Position numbers and translations under genes: made by a program. 64,000 nt of DNA from positions 1 through 64,000 of the forward strand of contig NZ_WBKF01000003.1 in NCBI RefSeq assembly GCF_008831235.1, given 5' to 3'. Origin of the DNA: Pseudoclavibacter sp. CFCC 11306 (GTDB lineage: Bacteria > Actinomycetota > Actinomycetes > Actinomycetales > Microbacteriaceae). The notes beneath the pieces were generated by a model. The model saw only the letters and a program-made list of their open reading frames with translations, was not told the origin of the DNA and searched no databases. Below are positions 19,762 through 29,789 of the stretch, piece by piece (position 1 is the stretch's first letter; each line of letters opens with the position of its first letter).

Positions 19762-20637
19762 TCAGTACGCTTCGACCTTGGGCTGCTCGACCTTCGTGCC
19801 CGACGCTCCCAGAGTGCGGTCGAAGATCTCTGTCCAGGTGGAGCCGCCATCGGTGAGCGTCTTGTTGAAGAACGTGCGCAGCGCGGTGTCGTCCTTGCTC
19901 AGACCGATGCCGTACTTCTCAGTGGTGAAGGGTTCACCGACGACCTTGAGTGCGTCGGGATCCTGCGCGGCGTAGCCGATCAGAATGGCCTCATCTGTCG
20001 TGACGGCATCGAGCTGCTTGTTCTTCAGCCCGTCGACGCACTGCGAGTACTTGTCGAATTCAGTGACCTTCGCCTCGGGGTAGTTCTCGCGAATGTTCTG
20101 AATCGGCGTCGAGCCGGTTGCAGAGCAGACCGTCTTGCCTGCCAGATCATCGGGGCCCTTGATCGAGTCGTCGTCCGAACGTACGAGCAGGCCCTGACCG
20201 GTCACGAAGTACGGACCGGCGAAGCCGATCTGCTGCTTGCGCTTGTCAGTGATCGAATAGGTGCCCACGTAGTAGTCGATATCACCATTAATGATCGACT
20301 GCTCACGGTTGGCGCTCGGAATCGACTTGTACTCGATCTTGTCAGCGCCGAAGCCCAGCGAGGCGGCCATCCACTGTGCCACTTCGATGTCGAACCCAGA
20401 GCGCTCGTTCGTTGCGGCGTCGAGATAGCCCAAGCCAGGCTGGTCGTCTTTCACACCGACGATGACTTTGCCGCGCTGCTTGATCGCGTCGAATGTCGGG
20501 CTGCCCTCGACCGTGACGTTCTCTGCCACCGGGAACTTGGCGGAATCCGTCGTCGAACCGCCTGACGCGCATCCGCTGAGGGCGATCGCCCCGACTGCCA
20601 GCAGTGCTGCACCTGAAAGCGCTTTCCTCATTCTCAT
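19762..20637 (-). CDS. gluB: Glutamate-binding lipoprotein
   Basis: Solute-binding protein of the importer, 291 residues. A lipoprotein signal is clear: basic N terminus MRMRKAL, hydrophobic stretch, lipobox LSGC with the cysteine at about 22. The rest is a family 3 (PBP2) binding domain with GFDIEVAQWMAASLG and the DYYVGTYSITDKRKQQIGF segment typical of glutamate/glutamine receptors. Start chosen for the GGAG site eight bases upstream; an ATG two codons in is possible. It follows gluA by 36 bases. Confidence 0.9.
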   Translation of the reverse strand: MRMRKALSGAALLAVGAIALSGCASGGSTTDSAKFPVAENVTVEGSPTFDAIKQRGKVIVGVKDDQPGLGYLDAATNERSGFDIEVAQWMAASLGFGADKIEYKSIPSANREQSIINGDIDYYVGTYSITDKRKQQIGFAGPYFVTGQGLLVRSDDDSIKGPDDLAGKTVCSATGSTPIQNIRENYPEAKVTEFDKYSQCVDGLKNKQLDAVTTDEAILIGYAAQDPDALKVVGEPFTTEKYGIGLSKDDTALRTFFNKTLTDGGSTWTEIFDRTLGASGTKVEQPKVEAY

Positions 20638-20673
20638 GGGGTGGTCTCCATTCTTTCGGGTTGAGCTCACGAC

Positions 20674-21453
<780 letters not shown>

Positions 21454-21461
21454 GGTGCCCC

Positions 21462-21467
21462 ATCGTA
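21462..21467 (-). promoter_or_regulatory. -10 element for gluA operon
   Basis: TACGAT on the minus strand ends 8 bases before the gluA ATG, the spacing expected of a leaderless or near-leaderless transcript. An inverted repeat CACTCT-N7-AGAGTG lies upstream at 21500-21518 and could be an operator. Confidence 0.4.
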
Positions 21468-21616
21468 GTTAGCGCTTCATTGCAAGAACTGCCGCGTAAC
21501 ACTCTCGTAACAAGAGTGGAACCTGGCTACACACTAGCAATCGCAGGCCGAGCCGGCGAATGCTATTCGACTTGCACCGACGGCCGACCTCACGTAGAGG
21601 CCGACTACTGCGCTGT

Positions 21617-22420
21617 TCAGACGTGCATGCGAAACGCCGACTGGTACAGGCAGACGCTGGCGGCGATGGCCAGGTTCAGCGACTCTGCCTGACCGTAGAT
21701 CGGCAGTCGCACGGCGTGGTCGGCGAGGGCGAGTTCGGCATCGTCGAGACCGTGCGCCTCATTGCCGAAGAGCCATGCCGTCGGCCGAGACAGCAGCTCT
21801 GTCGTCGCGTCATCAGATGCGAGCTCGTCACCGCTGATGTCGGCTGCGAGGGTCTGCAGGCCGCTCTCGTGTGCGAGTCGCATTGCGTCGGGCAGATCGA
21901 CCCCGACCGCCACCGGCAGGTGAAAGAGCGACCCTGTCGTCGAACGGACCACTTTCGGGTTGTAGACGTCGACGCTGCGATCGGTGAACACCACTCCGTC
22001 GGCGCCCACTGCGTCGGCCACCCGCAGCACGGTGCCAGCGTTTCCCGGGTCTGAAACGTGATGCATGATCACGACGAGTCTCGGGGTTCCGGAGAACAGG
22101 TCTTCGGCGCGAACCGGGAACTGCCGGGCCACCGCCACGACGCCCTGCGGATGCACCGTGTCACTCATCGCTTTGAGCACACGCTCTGTGACGGTCTCGA
22201 CCGGCAGCCCAGCCGCGCGAGCAGATTCGGACAGATCGCTGAGGCGCCCGAGGGCGTTCTCTGCCACATAGACCTGTTCGACGACCTGAGGGCGCCACCG
22301 AATGGCCTCGGCCACCGCTTGCGGCCCATCAAGCAGAAAACGCCCGGTCTTCGACCGGGCGTCTCTGCGTGCCAAAGAGGCAGCGAATCTCACGCGCTCG
22401 TTGTGAACGCTGCTGAGCAT
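21617..22420 (-). CDS. SpoU-family (TrmH-type) RNA 2'-O-methyltransferase
   Basis: Methylates ribose in rRNA or tRNA with S-adenosylmethionine; the target is not known. The protein has 267 residues. An N-terminal substrate-binding domain (about 1-100, with RTGRFLLDGPQAV-like sequence) is followed by the SPOUT knot. Motif 1 is SDPGNAGTVLRVADAVGAD (about 123-141), motif 2 WLFGNEAHGL, and motif 3 LPIYGQAESLNLAIAASVCLY. It starts two bases after rplT and so is the last gene of the infC-rpmI-rplT operon, an arrangement usual in Actinobacteria. Confidence 0.9.
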   Translation of the reverse strand: MLSSVHNERVRFAASLARRDARSKTGRFLLDGPQAVAEAIRWRPQVVEQVYVAENALGRLSDLSESARAAGLPVETVTERVLKAMSDTVHPQGVVAVARQFPVRAEDLFSGTPRLVVIMHHVSDPGNAGTVLRVADAVGADGVVFTDRSVDVYNPKVVRSTTGSLFHLPVAVGVDLPDAMRLAHESGLQTLAADISGDELASDDATTELLSRPTAWLFGNEAHGLDDAELALADHAVRLPIYGQAESLNLAIAASVCLYQSAFRMHV

Positions 22421-22422
22421 GT

Positions 22423-22803
22423 TCAGGCCTGAGGAGCGTTCACATCAGCGGGCAGAGCCTGCTTTGCGGTCTCGACGAGGCTGCTGAACGTCTTGGCGTC
22501 AGTGACGGCCAGCTCGGCGAGCAGGCGGCGGTCGACCTCGACACCGGCCAGGTTCAGTCCCTGGATCAGACGGTTATAGGTGATGCCGTTCGCACGTGCC
22601 GCAGCGTTGATGCGCTGGATCCAGAGGCGGCGGAACTGCCCCTTCTTCGCACGGCGGTCACGGAAGGCGTAGGTGTACGAATGAGTGACCTGCTCCTTCG
22701 CCTTGCGGTAGAGACGCGACCGCTGACCGCGGTAGCCCTCTGCCTTCTCGAGGATCTCGCGACGCTTCTTCTTGGCGTTGACGGAACGCTTGACTCTTGC
22801 CAT
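22423..22803 (-). CDS. rplT: 50S ribosomal protein L20
   Basis: Binds 23S rRNA early in large-subunit assembly. 126 residues, starting [18 protein letters not shown], the standard L20 N terminus, rich in basic residues, with [13 protein letters not shown] in the centre. In many bacteria L20 also represses its own operon through the infC leader. The C-terminal tail of about ten residues ([11 protein letters not shown]) is actinobacterial. Confidence 0.98.
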   Translation of the reverse strand: MARVKRSVNAKKKRREILEKAEGYRGQRSRLYRKAKEQVTHSYTYAFRDRRAKKGQFRRLWIQRINAAARANGITYNRLIQGLNLAGVEVDRRLLAELAVTDAKTFSSLVETAKQALPADVNAPQA

Positions 22804-22834
22804 TTCAGTACTCTCTCTTCAGTCCGGTTCGCTC

Positions 22835-23029
22835 TTACTTGCCCAGCAGTCGCTTGACCTGCTTGGTGTCAGCGGCCGAGACCGGGACATCCGCGCTCAG
22901 GCGACGGGTGCGACGTGACGACTTGTGCTCGAGCAGGTGGCGCTTGTTCGCCTGCTCGCGGTACAGCTTGCCGCTGCCGGTGGTGCGAAAACGCTTCTTG
23001 GCACCGGAATGTGTCTTCTGCTTTGGCAT
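22835..23029 (-). CDS. rpmI: 50S ribosomal protein L35
   Basis: Small basic large-subunit protein of 64 residues with the standard start [15 protein letters not shown] and a KRLLGK end. It sits between infC and rplT, 39 and 31 bases away, as in nearly all bacteria. Confidence 0.98.
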   Translation of the reverse strand: MPKQKTHSGAKKRFRTTGSGKLYREQANKRHLLEHKSSRRTRRLSADVPVSAADTKQVKRLLGK

Positions 23030-23068
23030 CTTCTTCTTCTCTTTCGTATCTGCCGACCGGTGGATCGG

Positions 23069-23686
23069 TCAGTTGGTCTTCTCTGCGTCAGCCGTGGTCT
23101 TCTCAGCGTCAGCCTCGACTTCGGCGGCCTTCGCCTCGCGTTTCGCAGCACGCTCGGCCTCGGCCTTGATCTCGGCCTTGGTGCGGATCGGCGCCAGTAC
23201 CATGGTCATGTTGCGACCGTCCTGCAGCGGCTTGAACTCGATGGTCGCGTACTCCTTGAGCTCTTCGGCGAGCTTCATGAGCAGCTTGTAGCCGAACTCG
23301 GGGCGAGACTGCTCACGACCACGGAACATGATCATGACCTTGACCTTGTCGCCGCTCTTGAGAAACCTGAGCACATGGCCCTTCTTGGTCTCGTAGTCGT
23401 GGCTGTCGATCTTGAGGCGGAAGCGAATCTCTTTGAGCTGGGCGTTCGTCTGGTTGCGACGGGCCTCACGCGCTTTCTGAGCGGCTTCGTACTTGAACTT
23501 GCCGTAGTCCATGAGCTTGGCTACCGGCGGCTTCGAATGCGGGGCGACCTCGACGAGGTCGAGGTCAGCCTCACGCGCCAAGTGCAGTGCCTTGGCTACG
23601 GAGACGACACCGATCTGCTCTCCCTTGGGCCCGACCAGACGGACTTCGGGAACTCGGATACGGTCATTGATGCGCGGCTCGCTAAT
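23069..23686 (-). CDS. infC: Translation initiation factor IF-3 (ATT start)
   Basis: Binds the 30S subunit and checks initiator tRNA and start codon. From the ATT it has 205 residues. The N-terminal domain starts [17 protein letters not shown], the linker is [17 protein letters not shown], and the C-terminal domain follows to about residue 170. A tail rich in Ala, Glu and Lys (about 175-205) is an actinobacterial extension. I chose ATT because AAGGAG lies exactly six bases before it and because family members begin at this residue. An ATG 27 bases upstream has no site. ATT is the classic IF-3 start codon, through which IF-3 limits its own synthesis. Confidence 0.93.
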   Translation of the reverse strand: MSEPRINDRIRVPEVRLVGPKGEQIGVVSVAKALHLAREADLDLVEVAPHSKPPVAKLMDYGKFKYEAAQKAREARRNQTNAQLKEIRFRLKIDSHDYETKKGHVLRFLKSGDKVKVMIMFRGREQSRPEFGYKLLMKLAEELKEYATIEFKPLQDGRNMTMVLAPIRTKAEIKAEAERAAKREAKAAEVEADAEKTTADAEKTN

Positions 23687-23698
23687 CGGCTGCTCCTT
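23684..23698 (-). promoter_or_regulatory. infC ribosome binding site with ATT start codon
   Basis: AAGGAG at 23693-23698, a six-base spacer, then ATT at 23684-23686 on the minus strand. A strong site in front of a non-standard start codon is the known autoregulatory arrangement of infC. Confidence 0.8.
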
Positions 23699-23800
23699 AC
23701 TCGTGCACGGCATGGTGAACGTCAGAGAAGCAGCAAGGCGCAGTCGCGTCTTGAGCACTTTGGACCCGGCAGTCTGTGTTGAGGTCGACTACAGTAGGTG

Positions 23801-23834
23801 GGAGTGTGAACTCCTCTTCAGCTCAGCGCTGAGC
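23801..23834 (-). other. infC leader inverted repeats
   Basis: Two small stems lie in the 258-base gap upstream of infC: GGAGT-N4-ACTCC (23801-23814) and the perfect palindrome GCTCAGCGCTGAGC (23821-23834). They may belong to the leader RNA, where L20 control acts in other bacteria. A -10-like TAGTAT (complement at 23862-23867) lies further upstream. Confidence 0.35.
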
Positions 23835-23944
23835 ATCGTCGAGACGCACAGCACAAGCCATACTACCAGAGACCGAGCCCTCCTGCGAGCACTTGCGCTG
23901 CTCCTGCCGTTCTGAGTGCCGGGGAGACGAGAGAAAGAGCGAAG

Positions 23945-24403
23945 ATGACCAAGCGAAGCATCCACGAAGGCGACATTCTGGGCGAGCGCTCCAGCGGTCT
24001 GCACAGCGACGGCGCCGACGCGGCTGAGTCGCCGACGGCCGGCGGAGCGCGCGAGATGGATGTTCGGGAGCGCGAAGCGCTGGAGGATCTGACCCGCGAT
24101 ATCGGCGACGTTCCTGCCGTCGAGGTCATCTCGACCGCAGCCGTGCATCTCATGAGCGCCGCAGCCGTGAAGATCGGGCTGGCTCAGGATCCAGAGCAGG
24201 AACGAGACCTCGACGAGGCGCGCAAACTCATTGAGGCGCTGGCCGGGCTGGTCATCGCATCGGCGCCTGCGATCGGCAACCTGCATGCCCGCAGCATGCG
24301 CGACGGGCTGCGCACCCTGCAGCTGGCCTTCCGCGAGGCGTCACTGATTCCCGACGCCCGTGGCGAGGGCCCGGGTGAGAAGCTCACAGGACCAGTGAAC
24401 TGA
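23945..24403 (+). CDS. DUF1844 family protein
   Basis: Function unknown. 152 residues. The conserved core is about residues 55-140, mainly helical, with STAAVHLMSAAAVKIGL and a later IEALAGLVIASAP stretch, which is DUF1844. The N-terminal 45 residues are polar and low in complexity. It is divergent from infC and lies next to an SseB-domain gene, a placement that recurs in Actinobacteria. No catalytic motif is seen. Confidence 0.8.
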   Translation: MTKRSIHEGDILGERSSGLHSDGADAAESPTAGGAREMDVREREALEDLTRDIGDVPAVEVISTAAVHLMSAAAVKIGLAQDPEQERDLDEARKLIEALAGLVIASAPAIGNLHARSMRDGLRTLQLAFREASLIPDARGEGPGEKLTGPVN

Positions 24404-24421
24404 CCGAAAGCACCCCGGCGC

Positions 24422-25201
24422 TCAGTACTGAGTGCGCACGAAGCGCACCCCGATCGAGTCCACCTGCCCCATGATGGTCTCGTCGGCACGCCACTGCTCA
24501 GAGAGCCAGTCCGACATCTCTTTCAGCGCCGCAGCGTCCAGACCGTCGATGATCTCGAGCTGCACCAGAATCTCTGGACCGCGCAGCTGCGAGGTCGGGT
24601 CGCCCGGGGTCAGAACCAGCGATTTAATGCTGGGCAGCTCACTGGCCGGACGCATGAATGCCTCCAGTACGCGCGGATCGTCGATCGCCGGAGTCCACGC
24701 GCGGCCAGTCGCCAGCGCTTCCAGAGCCGGCCAGCGCACTACGAACTCACTTTCGGCACCGGGATCGACCACTACACGCGGGGTGTGCTCCCCCGCCGCT
24801 GCCAGCGCGACCCGGGGAGCCTCGGCTGGCACCGGCCGCGCCTCGGGGTTCCACTGCTGCATGGCATCCACCGCTGTGAAGACGGGCAGCGCACGCTGAC
24901 CATCAGGAGTCGCAACGGTGACTGTTGCGAGCTCGGCAGACTTGTCGACCGGCAGCCCGTTCTCTGCGACGCCGGAGGATTCGAGCTCGGCGACCAGTGG
25001 AATCAGCAGCCTCGTCTTGTGCAGCACCGCGATGACCTCGCTGATGCTGATCTCGGCCAGGCGAAACCTGCGCACCGCCTCCAACCAAGCCGTCGGCGAC
25101 GTGCCGTCATCGGTCGCGAAGCGATTGGCCTCGAATCGGCGCCCGGCCCATGGCGTGCCGGCTGAGTCAGCAGGCAGGCCGGATGCACGGCTGTCAGTCA
25201 T
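24422..25201 (-). CDS. SseB N-terminal domain protein
   Basis: Function unknown; 259 residues. The SseB N-terminal domain covers about residues 55-130, with LLIPLVAELE and the GQRALPVFTAVDAMQQW segment typical of that fold. The C-terminal half (about 165-259) resembles the enhanced-serine-sensitivity protein second domain. It begins 9 bases downstream of priA and so is likely read with the histidine genes. This gene stands between priA and infC in many Actinobacteria, which suggests a constant but unknown link. Confidence 0.75.
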   Translation of the reverse strand: MTDSRASGLPADSAGTPWAGRRFEANRFATDDGTSPTAWLEAVRRFRLAEISISEVIAVLHKTRLLIPLVAELESSGVAENGLPVDKSAELATVTVATPDGQRALPVFTAVDAMQQWNPEARPVPAEAPRVALAAAGEHTPRVVVDPGAESEFVVRWPALEALATGRAWTPAIDDPRVLEAFMRPASELPSIKSLVLTPGDPTSQLRGPEILVQLEIIDGLDAAALKEMSDWLSEQWRADETIMGQVDSIGVRFVRTQY

Positions 25202-25210
25202 CGACGCGCC

Positions 25211-25963
25211 TCAGTCGCGAGCGATGTCGAGGGCCTCGGCCAAGGTGAAGCGACCGGCATAGAGAGCCTTGCCGATGATCGCCCCCTCGAGGCCGGCCGG
25301 AATCAGATCGCGCAGCGCGGCGACGTCGTCCAGGGAGGAAACTCCGCCAGAGGCTACAACAGGCTTGTCAGTGCGAGCGAGCACCTGGCTCAGCAGGTCG
25401 AGATTCGGCCCTTTGAGCGTCCCGTCCTTCGACACATCGGTGACGACGTAGCGAGCACAGCCGGCTTCTTCCAGACGTTCCAGAACCTCGAACAGGTCGC
25501 CGCCGTCTTTCGTCCACCCGCGCGCAGCGAGGGTCGTGCCACGCACGTCGAGGCCGACGGCGATCGCCTCGCCATACTCACCGATGACTTTCGCAGCCCA
25601 CTCAGGGTTCTCCAGCGCTGCGGTGCCGAGATTCACGCGTTTGACACCGGTGCTGAGCGCCTGCTCGAGAGAGCGATCGTCGCGGATGCCGCCGGAGAGC
25701 TCGATGTTGACGTGACCGGCCTGCTTGATGACGCGACGAATCGCCTTGCGGTTCTCACCGCGACCGAAGGCGGCGTCAAGGTCGACCAGGTGAATCCAGT
25801 CTGCCCCTTGGCGAACCCAGTCAAGGGCCGCATCGGTCGGGTCGCCGTACGACTTCTCAGTGCCGGCCTCGCCCTGGGTGAGGCGCACGGCCTTTCCATC
25901 GGCGATGTCGACGGCAGGCAGCAGCACCAGTTCAGGGCGCTGGGCCAGATCTTCCTCACTCAT
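25211..25963 (-). CDS. priA: Phosphoribosyl isomerase A (HisA/TrpF-type)
   Basis: A TIM-barrel isomerase of 250 residues acting on ProFAR in histidine synthesis. In Actinobacteria lacking trpF the same enzyme also isomerises phosphoribosylanthranilate for tryptophan. The catalytic aspartates sit in [15 protein letters not shown] (about residue 20) and in [14 protein letters not shown] (about 180). The phosphate-binding loops are GGIRDD and ASGGVSS. The start is set by GGGAGAG shortly upstream. Dual function is inferred from the family; whether trpF exists elsewhere is not visible. Confidence 0.92.
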   Translation of the reverse strand: MSEEDLAQRPELVLLPAVDIADGKAVRLTQGEAGTEKSYGDPTDAALDWVRQGADWIHLVDLDAAFGRGENRKAIRRVIKQAGHVNIELSGGIRDDRSLEQALSTGVKRVNLGTAALENPEWAAKVIGEYGEAIAVGLDVRGTTLAARGWTKDGGDLFEVLERLEEAGCARYVVTDVSKDGTLKGPNLDLLSQVLARTDKPVVASGGVSSLDDVAALRDLIPAGLEGAIIGKALYAGRFTLAEALDIARD

Positions 25964-26030
25964 GTGTCTCTCCCTCATTCATACCGGTCACAGGGCTCCC
26001 CGAGTGACCTGATGTCTCGTGCACGACACC

Positions 26031-26681
26031 TCAGTGGGCGACGTTCGGCAATGTGCTCAGCCAGTTGCGCAGCAGTCTGATGCCTGCACGCCCCGACTTC
26101 TCAGGATGGAACTGCGTCGCGCACAGGGCACCGTTCTCGACCGCGGCCAGGAATGGCTCTCCGTAGGATGCCGTGGTCACGACCGGCTGCGGAAACGGCG
26201 GGTCGGTCTGCAGCGTCCAGCGTTTGGCCGCGAAGGTGTGCACGAAGTAGAAGCGCTCGTTCTCAATGCCCGAGAAGAGACGGCTGCTCTCCCCCGGCTG
26301 CACGGTGTTCCACCCCATGTGCGGCAGCACAGGAGCCTGCAGACGACTGACGGTACCAGGCCACTGAGCCAGTCCGTCATGCTCCGTCTCGCCTTCGACA
26401 CCATGGTCAAACATCACCTGCATGCCGACGCAGATGCCGAGCACGGGAAGCCCGCCGGCGAGGCGCCGCTCGATCATCTGGGGTGCGCCGACTTCGTTGA
26501 GCTGGTCCATCACGGCGCCGAACGCACCGACACCGGGCACGAGCAGTCCATCGGCGGCGCCCACCGCGGCCTTGTCCCGGGTCAGCTGAACATCGGCGCC
26601 TGCCTGCGTGAGTGCCTTCGCCGCTGAGTGTACGTTGCCGCTGCCGTAGTCGAGCACGGCGACCGTGGGTCTTGCACTCAC
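26031..26681 (-). CDS. hisH: Imidazole glycerol phosphate synthase, glutaminase subunit
   Basis: Supplies ammonia to HisF for ring closure. 216 residues. Class I glutamine amidotransferase with the nucleophile in [12 protein letters not shown] (Cys at about 83) and the His-Glu pair in [10 protein letters not shown] (about 193-199). Start is GTG, overlapping the hisB stop as GTGA. The partner hisF is not in this window. Confidence 0.95.
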   Translation of the reverse strand: MSARPTVAVLDYGSGNVHSAAKALTQAGADVQLTRDKAAVGAADGLLVPGVGAFGAVMDQLNEVGAPQMIERRLAGGLPVLGICVGMQVMFDHGVEGETEHDGLAQWPGTVSRLQAPVLPHMGWNTVQPGESSRLFSGIENERFYFVHTFAAKRWTLQTDPPFPQPVVTTASYGEPFLAAVENGALCATQFHPEKSGRAGIRLLRNWLSTLPNVAH

Positions 26682-27286
26682 AGGGCGCCCTTTGTCGAGG
26701 GCACTCCGGTGACGCGCGGATCGAGCGACACCGCAGCACGCAGCGCGCGCGCGACCGCTTTGAACTCAGTCTCGGCGATGTGGTGCGGGTCGCGACCGGC
26801 CAGCACACGCAGGTGGATGGTGATTCCCGCGTGGAAGGCGAACGACTCTACGGCGTGACCGACGAGAGAACCGGTGAAGTGACCGCCGATCAGGTGCATC
26901 GTGAATGCCTCAGACTCGCCGGTGTGCACGAAGTACGGACGCCCCGAGATGTCGACGACGGCCTGTGCCAGAGCCTCGTCGAGCGGCACCGTGGCGTCGC
27001 CGTAGCGCGTGATGCCCCGTTTGTCGCCCAACGCCTGCTTCACTGCCTCGCCCAAGACGATAGCGGTGTCTTCGACGGTGTGATGCACATCGATGTCGAT
27101 GTCGCCGGTCGCCTCGATATCGAGGTCGATGAGCGAGTGTCGGCTCAGTGCTGTGAGCATGTGATTGTAGAAGGGAACCCCGGTCTCGATGTGCGACGTG
27201 CCGGTGCCGTCGAGATCGACAGTCACGCGGACTGACGATTCAGAGGTCTCTCTGCGCACGGTCGCTCGACGCGATGATTCAGGCAT
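26678..27286 (-). CDS. hisB: Imidazoleglycerol-phosphate dehydratase
   Basis: The dehydration step of histidine synthesis. 202 residues, the monofunctional form without the phosphatase domain found in enterics. The two metal-binding histidine-rich motifs are [16 protein letters not shown] (about 69-84) and [12 protein letters not shown] (about 167-178). About 67 bases separate it from hisC. Confidence 0.96.
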   Translation of the reverse strand: MPESSRRATVRRETSESSVRVTVDLDGTGTSHIETGVPFYNHMLTALSRHSLIDLDIEATGDIDIDVHHTVEDTAIVLGEAVKQALGDKRGITRYGDATVPLDEALAQAVVDISGRPYFVHTGESEAFTMHLIGGHFTGSLVGHAVESFAFHAGITIHLRVLAGRDPHHIAETEFKAVARALRAAVSLDPRVTGVPSTKGAL

Positions 27287-27353
27287 CTCTCTCCCTTGTC
27301 AACTGCCCTCGTCCAGGGCGATCAGCCGCCCGGAGGCAATACGATCACCTAGT

Positions 27354-28445
27354 CTAACCGGCGGTGACCGGCGTGGCGATTCGTTCGAAGGCGGCAAGGA
27401 ACGCGCTGGTCTCGCTCTCGGTTCCGGCGGTGACGCGCAGCGTGTGCGGAATACCGTTGTCGCGAACGATGATGCCCTCGGCGAGCAGACGAGTGAAGGT
27501 GTCTTTCGGGTCTGCCACGCCACCGATCAGCACGAAGTTCGACGCAGAGGGATAGGGCGTGAAGCCGAGCTCGGCAACTCGCCGTTCGATGCGGTCTCGC
27601 TGCGCGCGGATGCGATCGACATTGGCGAGCATCGCCGGCGCGTGACGCAGTGCGGCTTCGGCCGCGGCCTGAGTGAGCGCAGAGAGATGGTAGGGCAGCC
27701 GCACCAGCCGAAGTGCGTCGACGAACGCCGGATCTGCGGCGAGATAGCCGACCCGTGCACCCGCATAGGCGAACGCCTTGCTCATGGTGCGCGAGATCGC
27801 CAGACGTGGGCGCCCCGGCAGCAGTGTGAGTGCGCTCACGGCATCGGAACCGCTGAACTCCTGATAGGCCTCGTCGACGACCACGATGCCATCAGTTGCG
27901 GCGTATGCGGCTTCGATCACATCGAGCGCGGCGCCAGTGCCGGTGGGGTTGTTGGGCCGGCAGATGAACACGAGATCTGGACGGTGCTCGCGGATCGCCG
28001 CGGCAACGGCATCTGGGGTGAGAGTGAAATCAGCCTGCCGATCGATCGGCAGCCAGGCCGTCTGTGTTCCGGCTGCCAGCAGTGGGTACATCGAGTAGGT
28101 CGGTACGAAGCTCAGCAGTGACCGACCTGGCCCGCCGAATGCTTGCAGCACCTGCTGCAGCACCTCGTTCGAGCCGTTTGCCGCCCAGACCTGCTCTGGG
28201 GTGACACCGTGACCGAGGTAGCCGGCCAAGGCTTCGCGCAGTGCGGTGAACTCTCGGTCGGGGTAGCGGTTCAGACCGGCGACCACACCAGCGACGCTCT
28301 CTTGGATGTCGCGAACGGCTTCTGAGGGAAGTCCGAAGGTGTTCTCGTTCACATTGAGTTCGATGGGCACGTGCAGCTGCGGTGCGCCGTACGGCTGCTG
28401 TCCGACGAGTTCTGCGCGAAGGGGAAGATCATCAAGAGTGGTCAC
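27354..28445 (-). CDS. hisC: Histidinol-phosphate aminotransferase
   Basis: PLP-dependent class I/II aminotransferase of 363 residues. It has LNVNENTFGLP near the N terminus, the RPNNPTGT motif (about 163-170), VVDEAYQEF, and the PLP lysine in SRTMSKAFAYAGARVGY. Start is GTG. TAGACT lies seven bases before it, so the message is probably leaderless. It opens the hisC-hisB-hisH-priA cluster. hisD, usually next to hisC, is absent from the window. Confidence 0.95.
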   Translation of the reverse strand: MTTLDDLPLRAELVGQQPYGAPQLHVPIELNVNENTFGLPSEAVRDIQESVAGVVAGLNRYPDREFTALREALAGYLGHGVTPEQVWAANGSNEVLQQVLQAFGGPGRSLLSFVPTYSMYPLLAAGTQTAWLPIDRQADFTLTPDAVAAAIREHRPDLVFICRPNNPTGTGAALDVIEAAYAATDGIVVVDEAYQEFSGSDAVSALTLLPGRPRLAISRTMSKAFAYAGARVGYLAADPAFVDALRLVRLPYHLSALTQAAAEAALRHAPAMLANVDRIRAQRDRIERRVAELGFTPYPSASNFVLIGGVADPKDTFTRLLAEGIIVRDNGIPHTLRVTAGTESETSAFLAAFERIATPVTAG

Positions 28446-28452
28446 AGACGCA

Positions 28453-28458
28453 AGTCTA
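28453..28458 (-). promoter_or_regulatory. -10 element for hisC (leaderless)
   Basis: TAGACT on the minus strand, seven bases before the GTG start of hisC, with no ribosome binding site between. This is the TANNNT-N6/7-start arrangement of actinobacterial leaderless genes. Confidence 0.5.
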
Positions 28459-28541
28459 CGCGTGCGCCCTTGCGCAAACGACGAACCGACAGGACGGTGT
28501 CATCAGGACTCCGGTCTCGAACCAGTCCGCAAGTTCGTCGT

Positions 28542-28892
28542 TCAGGCGTCGAGCAGATGAGCGGGAATGATCAGCTGTTCACCAGGATGCACCGTGGCGT
28601 CATCGAGATGGTTCGCTCTGCGGATCTCGGCGACGGCGTCGCGCACGTCATGACGCGGGGCGGACAGCTGTGCGATGTCCCAGAGCGTGTCGCCGGGCTG
28701 GACCTGCACTCTGGTGACTTCGATCGGCTCGTCGTCACCGGCGAAGGCCTGGGTACCGAATGAGATGGCCGCCACAATCACTGCGGTCAGCAGCATCACC
28801 AGTGCCAGCGCCCGCACCTGCCGGCCACGGCGCGTGAGACGTGCTCGCGTCTTGACGATGGGTGCCGAGGAGAGGTTGTTGGTCGCGTCCAT
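28542..28892 (-). CDS. YneA-like LysM protein, probable SOS cell-division inhibitor
   Basis: 116 residues with a basic cytoplasmic N terminus, one membrane helix (about 28-50, VRALALVMLLTAVIVAAIS), and an extracytoplasmic LysM domain (about 61-113) that begins VQPGDTLWDIAQ. AAAGGA stands six bases before the ATG. It is divergent from lexA, with LexA-box-like sequences in the shared promoter. YneA of Bacillus and the lexA-adjacent LysM protein of mycobacteria (Rv2719c) have the same layout and halt division after DNA damage. Assignment rests on layout and domain, not on close sequence match. Confidence 0.75.
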   Translation of the reverse strand: MDATNNLSSAPIVKTRARLTRRGRQVRALALVMLLTAVIVAAISFGTQAFAGDDEPIEVTRVQVQPGDTLWDIAQLSAPRHDVRDAVAEIRRANHLDDATVHPGEQLIIPAHLLDA

Positions 28893-28903
28893 GAGAAGTC
28901 CTT

Positions 28904-28932
28904 TCGAACGTGTCTTTCGAATATATCTTCGA
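28904..28932. promoter_or_regulatory. LexA-box-like sites near the LysM gene
   Basis: TCGAAT-N4-CTTCGA at 28917-28932 is close to the Gram-positive/actinobacterial LexA box TCGAAC-N4-GTTCGA. Just beside it TCGAAC-N5-TTTCGA occurs at 28904-28920, one base longer than standard. Both lie between the LysM and lexA genes. Confidence 0.55.
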
Positions 28933-28999
28933 ATCTGCGTTTGGGCAACCCACTCACGCCACGCCTGTTCGAAGACATCTTTGGCCAGATGCCCATCGT

Positions 29000-29015
29000 T
29001 CGGATAAAGTTTCGA
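29000..29015. promoter_or_regulatory. LexA-box-like site upstream of lexA
   Basis: TCGGAT-N4-TTTCGA, 16 bases, matches the LexA-box half-sites at most positions. It is about 65 bases upstream of the lexA start, where autorepression would act. Confidence 0.5.
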
Positions 29016-29078
29016 ATAGGCATCACCTGAGTCAGTGCACCACGACCCACTGACATCACGCGCAGAAGGACTGAAAAT

Positions 29079-29780
29079 ATGGCCACGAGACCGCACACGT
29101 CGACGACGTCAGGCCGTGGTGACCGCTCACGGCTCAGTAAGAAGCAGCAGAGCATCCTCGCATTCATCACCGAGTCGATCAGCGACCGCGGGTATCCGCC
29201 GAGCATGCGCGAGATCGGCGATGCGGTCGGTCTCTCGTCACTGTCATCGGTGACCCACCAGCTCAATCAGCTCGAACTCGCCGGCTGCATCCGCCGCGAC
29301 CCGAAGCGACCGCGCGCACTCGAAGTGCTCATCGAGCAGGAGCCGACGGCCGTCGCCGAACCACCGTCGACTCCGGCACAGCAGGCACTGGCGGTCGTCT
29401 CAGAAGAGACCGCGATGGTGCCACTGGTCGGTCAGATCGCCGCTGGCTCCCCCATCCTCGCCGATCAGCACATCGACGACGTCTTTCCGCTGCCGAGACA
29501 ACTGGTCGGGCAGGGCGAGCTCTTTCTGCTCAAAGTGCGCGGAGACTCCATGATCGACGCGGCGATCTGCGACGGCGACTGGGTCGTGGTGAGGCAGCAG
29601 CAGGACGCCGTCGCCGGTGACATCGTCGCCGCACTGCTTGAAGAGGAGGCCACGGTGAAGACATTCCGTCAGCGTGACGGGCACACCTGGCTGCTCCCTC
29701 AGAACACCCAGTACGAGCCGATCCTCGGTGACCACGCGGTCATCCTCGGCAAAGTCGTCGCCGTGCTGCGCTCTGTGTGA
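29079..29780 (+). CDS. lexA: LexA repressor
   Basis: Represses SOS genes and cleaves itself when RecA is active. 233 residues. The N-terminal winged helix is about 18-85 ([27 protein letters not shown]). The cleavage site is Ala122-Gly123. The catalytic serine is Ser157 in RGDSMID and the lysine is Lys194 in ATVKTF, so all the self-cleavage residues are present. AAGGA lies before the ATG. It is convergent with hflX with only nine bases between stops. Confidence 0.96.
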   Translation: MATRPHTSTTSGRGDRSRLSKKQQSILAFITESISDRGYPPSMREIGDAVGLSSLSSVTHQLNQLELAGCIRRDPKRPRALEVLIEQEPTAVAEPPSTPAQQALAVVSEETAMVPLVGQIAAGSPILADQHIDDVFPLPRQLVGQGELFLLKVRGDSMIDAAICDGDWVVVRQQQDAVAGDIVAALLEEEATVKTFRQRDGHTWLLPQNTQYEPILGDHAVILGKVVAVLRSV

Positions 29781-29789
29781 TCGCGGCAC

